From a bacterium (GTDB taxonomy: Bacteria > Electryoneota > RPQS01), in the NCBI GenBank assembly GCA_028711875.1, contig JAQTRJ010000097.1:1-7453 (forward strand): DNA of 7,453 nucleotides, in the 5' to 3' direction. The notes beneath the pieces were generated by a model. It did not search any database, was not told the DNA's origin, and worked only from the letters and a program-made list of their open reading frames with translations. The position numbers and the translations under genes are program-made. Below, in pieces: positions 1 through 5,572 of the stretch. How positions within the stretch are numbered: the first letter of the stretch is position 1; each line of letters starts with the position of its first letter.

Positions 1-1034
1 TTCAGCAGGCGCGCGCGGGCGACATCGTAGCGCTGGCCGGAATCGAGACACTGTTCATCGGAGACACGGTGGCCAATCTCGACGATCCTCGTCCGCTGCC
101 CGCGTTAAAAATTGATCAGCCCACGCTGGAGATGGTCTTCAGCGTCAACACGTCGCCGTTCGCCGGGCGGGAAGGCAAGTACGTGACGTCGCGTCAGATC
201 CGCGACCGACTCTACAAGGAGCTGCGCGGCAATCCCGCTTTGCGCGTGGACGACGCCGCCGAAACCGACCGGTTCCGCGTGTTCGGGCGCGGCGAACTGC
301 AGTTTGCGATACTGATCGAGATGATGCGCCGCGAGGGTTTTGAGTTGTGCATCGGCAAACCGCGCGTGTTGTTCGAAAAGCGCGACGGACGCACCTTCGA
401 GCCGTACGAAGCTCTGCTGGCGGATTGTCCCGAGGATTTCGTGGGCGTGATTACCGGAGTGCTCGGCACGAGACGCGGGCGGATGACGCGGATGAGCAGC
501 CATCAGACGGGCTGGGTACGGATGTTTTTCGACATTCCCATGCGCGGGCTGATCGGCGTACGCCCGCAGCTGCTGACGGCGACGCGCGGCCCGGTGATTC
601 TGCACAGTCAGTCGGCCGGCTATCGCCCGCTCGAAGGCGAAATCAGTTCGCGTCCGACCGGCGTTATCGTGGCCGACCGCGAAGGCAAGGTTACCGGCTA
701 CGCGCTGAACAATCTTCAGGATCGCGGCGATCTGTTCGCCGCGCCGGGCACGCCGGTCTACGAAGGGATGATCGTGGGCGAAAACGCGCGCGACGTGGAT
801 ATCGTCGTCAATATCGTCCGCGAAAAGAAATTGACCAACATGCGCGCGTCCGGGTCCGACGATCACTATCAGATTGCGCCGCCGCGGATTCTTTCGCTGG
901 AAGAGGCGATCGCGTTCATCAACGACGATGAGCTGGTCGAGGTCACGCCGAAATCGCTGCGGCTGCGGAAGGTACATCTGCGCGCAGACGAACGCAAGAA
1001 CGCGGAGAAAAGGTCGGCTGCGGCGGGAACCTGA
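1..1034 (+). CDS. typA: Translational GTPase TypA/BipA, C-terminal part (5' partial)
   Basis: TypA/BipA is a ribosome-binding GTPase of the EF-G/LepA family, linked to 50S assembly and to growth under cold and other stress. The reading frame is open from the window edge (first full codon at 3) and gives 343 residues, roughly the last 55% of a family of about 610. The G domain lies outside the window. Seen in order are the end of the beta-barrel domain, the EF-G III-like domain with 'SPFAGREGKYVTSR' and 'GRGEL..ILIEMMRREG', the EF-G V-like domain with 'PMRGLIG', and the BipA-specific C-terminal domain with 'NNLQDRG', 'YEGMIVGE', 'KKLTNMRASGSDD' and 'DDELVEVTPKSLRLRK'. These signatures separate TypA from EF-G and LepA. 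The usual GRGELH is GRGELQ here, probably neutral. The GTG at 69 is internal, because the same frame encodes typical TypA residues before it. It ends with TGA, and the frame stays open after that stop (see next gene). Confidence 0.97.
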   Translation, partial: QQARAGDIVALAGIETLFIGDTVANLDDPRPLPALKIDQPTLEMVFSVNTSPFAGREGKYVTSRQIRDRLYKELRGNPALRVDDAAETDRFRVFGRGELQFAILIEMMRREGFELCIGKPRVLFEKRDGRTFEPYEALLADCPEDFVGVITGVLGTRRGRMTRMSSHQTGWVRMFFDIPMRGLIGVRPQLLTATRGPVILHSQSAGYRPLEGEISSRPTGVIVADREGKVTGYALNNLQDRGDLFAAPGTPVYEGMIVGENARDVDIVVNIVREKKLTNMRASGSDDHYQIAPPRILSLEEAIAFINDDELVEVTPKSLRLRKVHLRADERKNAEKRSAAAGT

Positions 1035-1046
1035 TCGCCACGCCTT

Positions 1047-1286
1047 TTGCGCGACCATGTTCCTTTCGACACGGTGAAGGACGCGCTCGACGCCGGTTTG
1101 CGCCCGTGCAAGGTGTGCGAACCGATAGAGCGTGGCGGGGACGTTCCGCACGTCATGCGCGAGCTCTTGCGCGAGCTGCACGCCCATCCGCACACCCGCA
1201 TCAAAGACAGCGAGCTGCGGCGGCGCTATCCGTTTTTTCAGGAACAGGCGCGGGTGAACCGAAAGCGGCCGCGACCTTCGCGCTGA
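1047..1286 (+). CDS. Small Ada-like zinc-site fragment, hypothetical or remnant
   Basis: A 79-codon frame opening at a TTG, with no convincing ribosome binding site. Residues 4-26 (HVPFDTVKDALDAGLRPCKVCEP) closely resemble the second half of Ada-type metal-binding domains, in which a hydrophobic-F-(D/A)-x-x-x-x-A-x-x-A-G-(Y/F)-R-P-C-K-x-C-x-P stretch supplies the last two zinc cysteines (here C21 and C24). Residues 38-58, including 'RIKDSELR', resemble the start of the DNA-binding helices that follow this domain in Ada-like proteins. The first zinc-ligand pair is missing, and so is the rest of the HTH. It lies in the same frame as TypA, 12 nt after its stop, with no stop between. It ends with tandem TGA TAA stops followed by a terminator-like hairpin. 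It could be a degraded Ada-like gene, a minimal gene with an unrecognised start, or a frameshifted gene. DNA-alkylation repair function cannot be claimed, since no methyltransferase domain is present. Confidence 0.5.
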   Translation: MRDHVPFDTVKDALDAGLRPCKVCEPIERGGDVPHVMRELLRELHAHPHTRIKDSELRRRYPFFQEQARVNRKRPRPSR

Positions 1287-1292
1287 TAACCC

Positions 1293-1325
1293 CGCCTTGA
1301 CGGAAATGCAAGGCGACTTGTTTGC
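1293..1325 (+). terminator. Candidate intrinsic terminator
   Basis: A perfect 7-bp stem CGCCTTG (1293-1299) / CAAGGCG (1309-1315) encloses a 9-nt loop and is followed by a T-rich tail ACTTGTTTGCT. It starts 6 nt after the TGA of the small Ada-like frame, a natural end for the TypA transcription unit. The T tract is broken, so termination may be partial. Confidence 0.55.
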
Positions 1326-1343
1326 TCTCGCATCCACTTGATC

Positions 1344-1349
1344 GGGAGG
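1344..1349 (+). promoter_or_regulatory. Ribosome binding site of the aldo/keto reductase-like gene
   Basis: GGGAGG lies 4 nt before the ATG at 1354. This strong Shine-Dalgarno match fixes the start. The string GAGGCACC directly before the ATG also occurs, with one extra C, before the chosen start of the divergent kinase gene. Confidence 0.75.
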
Positions 1350-1353
1350 CACC

Positions 1354-2229
1354 ATGCACGATGGATCCGGTTCGATTTCCGCTCCCTCTTTCGCCACCGC
1401 CGTATTCGGAAGCGCCGGCATTCCGGTGCGGCGGCTCGGACTTTCCGGCACGTATCGCCCCGGCCGCGAAGCCATTCACTACGCGCTCGACCATGGCGTG
1501 AATCTGTTTTTCTGCTACGGATTCGACGGACAGACGATTCGCACGCTGCGCGATTTGTCTCCATCGCGGCGGCGCGAAATCGTGCTGGTGACGGGCGCCT
1601 ATAATCTTCTGTGGGGTCATCCTGATCTGCGGCGAACCCTGGAGAAGCGACTGCGTCAGTTCCGGACGGATTCTCTCGACGTGTTTCTGTTTTTGGGAGT
1701 GATGAAGCCGAGGCAGTGCCCGGATGACGTGCTCGAAGAGCTTGTGCGGTTTCGGGAAGAGGGAAAAGTGCGGGCGGTGGGAGTCTCCACGCACGATCGG
1801 GCGTTCGCGGGAACGCTGGCGAAGCAAGGCGATCTCAACGCGCTGATGATTCGCTACAATGCCGCTCATCGCGGAGCCGAGTCGGACATTTTTCCGCACG
1901 TGACAGCGCATGATCCGGGAGTGATCAGCTACACCGCGACGCGCTGGGGCTATCTGCTGCGGCGGCCGCGCGGCTGGCCGAGCGAGCGCCCCGTACCCAC
2001 CGCGCGCCAGTGCTACCGTTTTGTCCTCTCGAATCCGAGCGTGGACGTCTGCCTGACCGCGCCGGCGAATCTGCGGCAACTCCAGGACAATCTGCAGGCG
2101 CTCGCCGACGGGCCGCTTGCTCCCGACGAGATGACGTTTTTGCGCGACTTCGGCGACATCGTGCATCGCCGCCGGAGCACTTTCACGCCGTCGGAGGCGA
2201 ATCCAACACGCGGCGCAACGCGACGCTAA
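1354..2229 (+). CDS. Aldo/keto reductase-fold protein lacking most of the catalytic tetrad
   Basis: The 291-residue product has the length and landmark order of an aldo/keto reductase (NADPH-dependent TIM barrel). Seen are 'IPVRRLGLSG' (23-32), 'ALDHGVNLFF' (44-53), 'RRTLEKRLRQFRTDSLDVFLF' in helix 3 and strand 4 (93-113), 'LEELVRFREEGKVRAVGVSTHDR' (128-149), 'MIRYNAAHRGAESDIFP' (165-181), 'GVISYTATRWGYLL' (189-202) and a C-terminal 'NLRQLQDNL' (239-247) in the cofactor-loop region. The tetrad Asp-Tyr-Lys-His is mostly gone. The Asp after 'GVNLF' is F53, the Lys of the usual TK is G81 and the His of the usual (D)LYxLH is L114; Y55 may stand for the Tyr. I recall a divergent aldo/keto reductase subfamily, in myxobacteria among others, with the same 'HDR', 'RYNAAH' and 'YTAT' signatures. 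Redox activity is therefore doubtful. The product is soluble, with no signal peptide. The last 47 bp overlap the end of the convergent kinase gene. Confidence 0.85.
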   Translation: MHDGSGSISAPSFATAVFGSAGIPVRRLGLSGTYRPGREAIHYALDHGVNLFFCYGFDGQTIRTLRDLSPSRRREIVLVTGAYNLLWGHPDLRRTLEKRLRQFRTDSLDVFLFLGVMKPRQCPDDVLEELVRFREEGKVRAVGVSTHDRAFAGTLAKQGDLNALMIRYNAAHRGAESDIFPHVTAHDPGVISYTATRWGYLLRRPRGWPSERPVPTARQCYRFVLSNPSVDVCLTAPANLRQLQDNLQALADGPLAPDEMTFLRDFGDIVHRRRSTFTPSEANPTRGATRR

Positions 2230-4153
2230 GATCGCGCATCACGATCGGCTTCATGACGAAGGCGCGAATCGCGTGGCGGCCGAAGGTTTCGCTGGAGATC
2301 GTCTCGCTGAAACCGGTGGTAAGAATCACCGGAAGATCGGGACGGATTGCATGCATTTCGCCGGCGAGCCGCGTCCCCGTGAGCCGCGGCATCGTCTGAT
2401 CGGTAATCACCACGTCGTAGCGTTCCGGGGCGGCGCGGAACGCTTCAAGCGCTTCGACACTGCTGCTGCGAATCGTCACGGTATAGCCGAGCCGTTCGAG
2501 CATCAGCTTCGCCATTTCGGCGATTTCAGCGTCGTCGTCCACGTAGAGAACGTGTTCGTGACCGGCGGCCAGCGGCTCTTCGACGTCATCGTCGGCCAGA
2601 GACACGTTTTCCGCTACGGGAAGATAGACATGAAAGACGGTGCCGTGTCCCGGTTCGCTGTACACGGTAATATCGCCGCCGTGTTTCGTGACAATACCGT
2701 GCACGACCGACAGACCGAGTCCGGTGCCTTCCCCGACGTCCTTGGTGGTAAAAAACGGCTCGAAAATGCGGTCAATCACTTCGTGGGTCATGCCGTTGCC
2801 GGTGTCGCCGACCGTCAGCCGCACGTAGCGTCCCGCGTGCAGATTCGGCCGCGTCTGCGCCAGCGTTTCGTCCACGGTGATGGGCGACAAAGAGACCTCG
2901 AGAACTCCGCCGCGGTCGCGCATGGCGTGAAAGGCGTTCGTACAGAGATTCATCAGAACCTGATGAATCTGCGACGGATCGGCCAATACCGCTTCGCAGC
3001 CGCTGTGGATCGTTTCGCGGATTTCAATCGTTTTCGGAATGGACGCGCGCAGCAGCTTGAGCGCTTCTTTGATGATCGGATGCAGCTGGAGCGGTTTGCG
3101 TTCCTCCTCTCCCTGCCGGCTGAACATGAGGATCTGCTTGACGAGGTCCTTCGCGCGGTGCGCCGCCTGAATCACGTGTTCGATGCAGGTGCGCGCCATG
3201 GTTCCGGACGAGGCATCCAGGCGGGCCATGTCGGAGTAGCCGAGGATGGGAGTGAGAATATTATTGAAATCGTGGGCGATGCCGCCGGCGAGCGTGCCGA
3301 TGGTTTCCAGTTTTTGCGTGCGACGCACTTGCGCTTCGAGCTTCTCGCGTTCCTCCTCCGCGTTTTTCAGGTCGGAGATATCGGTGAGAATGCCGAAGCA
3401 GCCGGTGACATTCCCGTTCGTATCGCGGTAGGGAGCTGCGCTGACTTTGACCCAGATGCGACGTCCGCTTCGGTGCAGGATTTGAGTCTCGTAGCGATCG
3501 CACGCACCGGCATGACGCTGCGTCGTGCGGTGAGCCACTTCGGCGCGGAGTTCCTCGGGCCAGAGCAGCTCGGCAGCGGTTCCCACCAACTCTTCGGGCA
3601 TAGAACCGCACATTTCGGCGATTCGGTTATTCGCGTAGATGATCCGTTCATCGAGATCCGTAACCAGCAAGCCTTCGTTCAGATTATCCACCACCGCCCG
3701 GAACCACGACTCGGACTCGCGCAGCGCCGTTTCCGTGCGGCGGCGATCCACGACGTCCTGCGCGAACAGATAGCAGATATTTTGCGGCGGCGCCGAGTGA
3801 TATGACCATTCGAATTCGTGGCTGTCCACCCGGCGGACGGCGGTGAGCGCGCAGGGTGTGGCCAGACTGGCGCGGATAATCTGCAGGTGATTTTCGGGCA
3901 GGATGTCGCGCGGATCGTCCAGCCCCAGCGATTCGACAACGCGCAGGGCGGCGGGATTGGTGTAGACGACGGTTCCGTCGGTCGCACAGGCGAGGATCGG
4001 AGCCGGATTCTCGCGCGGGAACGACGTAAGCCAGTCGTGTCCCTCGAGATGAGCGATTTTTTCCGTCAGTCGCTCGATCTCCGCCATAAGCCGGGCGATC
4101 TGTTCCGTCTGGGTCATTTCTACAAGCTCACGATTGGGATGCCCTGCCGCCAT
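2183..4153 (-). CDS. Hybrid sensor histidine kinase (PAS-PAS-HisKA-HATPase-REC)
   Basis: Cytoplasmic two-component kinase of 656 residues with no membrane segment. Order: coiled coil (about 14-38), a degenerate PAS (about 42-138), a clear PAS (about 148-262, 'FRAVVDNLNEGLLVTDLDERIIYANNR'), a helical linker, HisKA with phospho-acceptor H294 in 'GGIAHDFNNIL' (NtrB/FixL type), HATPase_c with N box N402/N406, G1 'DTGNGM' (450-455), F box 'FEPFFTTK' (464-471) and G2 'GEGTGLGL' (474-481). A C-terminal receiver follows with the acidic pocket D539-D541, phospho-acceptor D585, T613 and K635. All residues needed for autophosphorylation and internal phosphotransfer are present. The PAS ligand and the downstream partner are not identifiable, and no DNA-binding regulator is encoded nearby. 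The ATG at 4153 is chosen because GCGAGG precedes it by 5 nt. An ATG at 4117 is possible. The frame stays open to 4483, but that stretch is cysteine-rich, not conserved and overlaps the cupin gene. Confidence 0.95.
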   Translation of the reverse strand: MAAGHPNRELVEMTQTEQIARLMAEIERLTEKIAHLEGHDWLTSFPRENPAPILACATDGTVVYTNPAALRVVESLGLDDPRDILPENHLQIIRASLATPCALTAVRRVDSHEFEWSYHSAPPQNICYLFAQDVVDRRRTETALRESESWFRAVVDNLNEGLLVTDLDERIIYANNRIAEMCGSMPEELVGTAAELLWPEELRAEVAHRTTQRHAGACDRYETQILHRSGRRIWVKVSAAPYRDTNGNVTGCFGILTDISDLKNAEEEREKLEAQVRRTQKLETIGTLAGGIAHDFNNILTPILGYSDMARLDASSGTMARTCIEHVIQAAHRAKDLVKQILMFSRQGEEERKPLQLHPIIKEALKLLRASIPKTIEIRETIHSGCEAVLADPSQIHQVLMNLCTNAFHAMRDRGGVLEVSLSPITVDETLAQTRPNLHAGRYVRLTVGDTGNGMTHEVIDRIFEPFFTTKDVGEGTGLGLSVVHGIVTKHGGDITVYSEPGHGTVFHVYLPVAENVSLADDDVEEPLAAGHEHVLYVDDDAEIAEMAKLMLERLGYTVTIRSSSVEALEAFRAAPERYDVVITDQTMPRLTGTRLAGEMHAIRPDLPVILTTGFSETISSETFGRHAIRAFVMKPIVMRDLSVALRRVLDSPPTA

Positions 4154-4158
4154 GGGTG

Positions 4159-4164
4159 CCTCGC
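4159..4164 (-). promoter_or_regulatory. Ribosome binding site of the hybrid kinase gene
   Basis: On the minus strand GCGAGG lies 5 nt (CACCC) before the ATG at 4153. The alternative in-frame ATG at 4117 has only a weak GTGAG at poor spacing, so this site decides the start and a 656-residue product. Confidence 0.6.
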
Positions 4165-4171
4165 TGTACCA

Positions 4172-4194
4172 AGAATTACTTCCGCATGAATTCT
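4172..4194. repeat. Inverted repeat next to the kinase start
   Basis: AGAATT (4172-4177) and AATTCT (4189-4194) form perfect 6-bp arms with an 11-nt spacer, so their centres are 17 bp apart. The AT-rich dyad sits just upstream of the kinase ribosome binding site in otherwise GC-rich DNA. It could be an operator or chance. Confidence 0.3.
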
Positions 4195-4215
4195 GCAAAT
4201 TCTCTGCCAATGATG

Positions 4216-4238
4216 GACGAAGTCTTCGCGAAGTCGTC
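4216..4238. repeat. Inverted repeat in the divergent intergenic region
   Basis: GACGA (4216-4220) and CTTCG (4224-4228) are mirrored by CGAAG (4229-4233) and TCGTC (4234-4238), with an unpaired AGT on the left arm. The centre CTTCGCGAAG is a perfect 10-bp palindrome. It may be a protein-binding dyad between the kinase and cupin genes. Confidence 0.35.
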
Positions 4239-4253
4239 CACATCACCGGCAGT

Positions 4254-4282
4254 TGCGGATTATTTGCGCTCTGCAATCCGCA
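4254..4282. repeat. 8-bp inverted repeat in the divergent intergenic region
   Basis: TGCGGATT (4254-4261) and AATCCGCA (4275-4282) are perfect 8-bp arms around a 13-nt loop. No T tract follows on either strand, so it is not a typical terminator. It is the longest perfect dyad I found in this intergenic stretch. It may be an operator or an RNA hairpin in a leader, but its function is unknown. Confidence 0.4.
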
Positions 4283-4330
4283 CCGACAACAGGAACCGCC
4301 CGTCGGTTGCCGATTCACCACCGATGCCGC

Positions 4331-4359
4331 CTGACAAAAGCAGCACGAATTCCCATATT
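4331..4359 (+). promoter_or_regulatory. Candidate sigma-70-type promoter for the cupin gene
   Basis: CTGACA (4331-4336, five of six bases of TTGACA) and CATATT (4354-4359, four of six of TATAAT) are separated by exactly 17 bp. Transcription would begin near 4366, only about 10 nt before the cupin ATG, giving a very short leader. The assignment assumes a standard housekeeping sigma factor. Confidence 0.4.
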
Positions 4360-4376
4360 TCTGGAAGATTCGATCC

Positions 4377-4748
4377 ATGAGGGTGGTCAAACACGCAGAG
4401 GGCGAACGCATCGAACCCGCCCCCGGCTGGCGACGGATACGTCTGGCCGGCAGTGACAGCGTTTCCATCGAGTATTTCGACAAGCCGCCAGGTCATGCGT
4501 CGCCGCGGCACCGCCACGTTCAGGAGCAAACGTGCATCGTGATTCGCGGCCGCCTGTGCGCGATCGGCGCGGACGACGAGCGGATCGAACTCGGGCCGGG
4601 CGATTCCGTGTGGTTCGCGCCGAATGAATTCCACGCGATCGAGAATTCCGGCGACGAGGCCGCGACGGGAGTGGACATTTTCGTTCCCGCCCGTTCCGCC
4701 GCTTTCTGGACGGAACAAGCGCAGGCCGCCGACAGGCGCGATGCCTGA
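4377..4748 (+). CDS. Small single-domain cupin protein
   Basis: The 123-residue soluble protein is one beta-barrel cupin domain. Motif 1 is seen as 'GHASPRHRHVQEQTCIVIRG' (39-58), with metal ligands H45 and H47. Q51 sits where many cupins have Glu, as in the small 'HPHEQ' cupins and the quercetinase-like group. Motif 2 is 'GPGDSVWFAPNEFHAIEN' (73-90), with the third His H86. The metal-binding set would be three His plus Gln (or neighbouring E50). Small cupins of this type bind Fe, Mn, Ni or Zn and range from dioxygenases and isomerases to sugar-binding or regulatory proteins, so no substrate can be named. The ATG at 4377 has GGAAG 9 nt upstream, a moderate ribosome binding site. It is divergent from the hybrid kinase, which suggests but does not prove shared control. 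The C-terminal 15 residues are charged and alanine-rich, outside the fold. Confidence 0.88.
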   Translation: MRVVKHAEGERIEPAPGWRRIRLAGSDSVSIEYFDKPPGHASPRHRHVQEQTCIVIRGRLCAIGADDERIELGPGDSVWFAPNEFHAIENSGDEAATGVDIFVPARSAAFWTEQAQAADRRDA

Positions 4749-4784
4749 GGGATTTCGGGGAATTCAGCGGACCATCGAACGCGA

Positions 4785-4813
4785 TTGCGGGCTATTTCTG
4801 ATTTCCGTATATT
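4785..4813 (+). promoter_or_regulatory. Candidate sigma-70-type promoter for the CPBP gene
   Basis: TTGCGG (4785-4790) and TATATT (4808-4813) are 17 bp apart in the cupin-CPBP gap, inside a local AT-rich patch. Transcription would start near 4820 and leave a leader of about 80 nt before the ATG at 4902. Confidence 0.4.
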
Positions 4814-4901
4814 ATCCCTGACGGCGACGGAATGGACCAGTGACCCAACCTCATCCGATCCTTTGGCGGCGCGATCTGGTGCCGAATCGAATGACACCCC
4901 G

Positions 4902-5534
4902 ATGCGGAAACTCCGGCTGGCGATAGAACTATTTTTGCTTTTTGCGCTGCTGCCGCTGCTGTACGTTTTCGACGTTCTCAAGCTGCCCGTCCTGCTGATT
5001 CTGGGACTGTTCGCGCTGGTTTGCTATGTAATTTTGCGACGCGACCGATTCTTCGACCGTCAGCAGCTCTGGAACAGGGAGGGTTTGCGGCGGCAAGGGC
5101 CGGTGATGCTGCGGCAGTTCGCGCTGCACGCGATGCTCATCGCCGCCGGCGTTTTCTTCTTGGACCGCGAATCGCTGCTGGCGCTTATGCGCCGCTCGCC
5201 CGCGCTGTGGGCGCTGATCATGCTGCTGTATCCGCTGGTGTCGGTTTATCCGCAGGAGCTGATTTACCGCGCGTTCTTCTTCCACCGCTATCGCGAGCTG
5301 TTTCCGACGCGGTGGAGCGTGATCGCCGCGAGCGCGATCGCCTTCGGATTCATGCATATTGTGTTCGAAAACACGCTGGCCGTTCTGCTGACGCTGGCCG
5401 GAGGCTGGCTGTTCGCCCAGACCTACGACCGCAGCCGCTCGCTGCTCGCCGTGAGCGTCCAGCACGCGCTCTACGGCGGTTTTATTTTCACGATCGGATT
5501 GGGGTGGTATTTCTATCATGGAGCCGTCCGCTGA
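4902..5534 (+). CDS. CPBP-family (Rce1/Abi-like) integral membrane protein, Q-E variant
   Basis: The 210-residue protein is very hydrophobic, with membrane segments near 8-22, 28-45, 73-88, 102-117, 138-153, 157-172 and 184-204. The CPBP family includes the CAAX prenyl protease Rce1 and bacterial proteins involved in bacteriocin immunity and other membrane proteolysis or scaffolding. Motif 1, normally EExxxR, reads Q118-E119-L-I-Y-R123. Motif 2 (FxxxH) is 'FGFMH' ending at H152. Motif 3 is H188-A-L-Y-G192 where many members have HxxxN/G. The first Glu, catalytic in Rce1, is thus Gln; E119, R123, H152 and H188 remain. Similar 'YPQE.IYR' members seem to exist, so this may be a subfamily trait. 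The frame stays open upstream to a TTG at 4785, but those 39 residues are polar and a candidate promoter lies there, so ATG 4902 is preferred despite a weak Shine-Dalgarno. Protease activity is uncertain. The M6 protease gene follows after 38 bp. Confidence 0.85.
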   Translation: MRKLRLAIELFLLFALLPLLYVFDVLKLPVLLILGLFALVCYVILRRDRFFDRQQLWNREGLRRQGPVMLRQFALHAMLIAAGVFFLDRESLLALMRRSPALWALIMLLYPLVSVYPQELIYRAFFFHRYRELFPTRWSVIAASAIAFGFMHIVFENTLAVLLTLAGGWLFAQTYDRSRSLLAVSVQHALYGGFIFTIGLGWYFYHGAVR

Positions 5535-5546
5535 ATGCGGCGGTTT
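5524..5546 (+). terminator. Weak hairpin at the end of the CPBP gene
   Basis: CCG-t-CCGC (5524-5531) pairs with GCGGCGG (5537-5543) with one bulged T and a 5-nt loop containing the TGA stop, followed by only TTT. It may attenuate transcription into the protease gene rather than stop it. The very short T run makes it uncertain. Confidence 0.25.
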
Positions 5547-5560
5547 CGTGCCATGACGAC

Positions 5561-5566
5561 AAAGGA
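5561..5566 (+). promoter_or_regulatory. Ribosome binding site of the M6 peptidase gene
   Basis: AAAGGA lies 6 nt before the ATG at 5573, a good Shine-Dalgarno at normal spacing. It supports the start that also yields a clean signal peptide. Confidence 0.65.
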
Positions 5567-5572
5567 CCCGCT

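Noticed and set aside
105..1475. Long minus-strand open frame (456 codons) across typA and the reductase start
   Set aside because: It is antisense to the highly conserved TypA sequence and crosses a terminator-like hairpin and two gene boundaries. The translation is low in structure and Arg/His-rich, so it is a compositional shadow.
1201..2166. Minus-strand open frame (321 codons) antisense to the aldo/keto reductase-like gene
   Set aside because: The plus-strand gene has a strong ribosome binding site and family motifs; the antisense product matches nothing I recognise.
2273..3805. Long plus-strand open frame (510 codons) antisense to the kinase
   Set aside because: It lies entirely within the kinase gene, whose domains and catalytic residues are all clear. 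The antisense translation shows no recognisable family and is rich in Arg, His and Val, as expected for a shadow in GC-rich DNA.
4154..4483. Upstream extension of the hybrid kinase to 766 residues
   Set aside because: The extra 110 residues are Cys/Arg/Ser-rich with no domain, overlap the start of the cupin gene and cover the inverted repeats. The GCGAGG site before ATG 4153 fits a start there.
4785..4901. TTG start giving a 249-residue CPBP protein
   Set aside because: The 39 added residues are polar and unlike a membrane protein N-terminus, there is no ribosome binding site, and a promoter-like element lies in the same bases.
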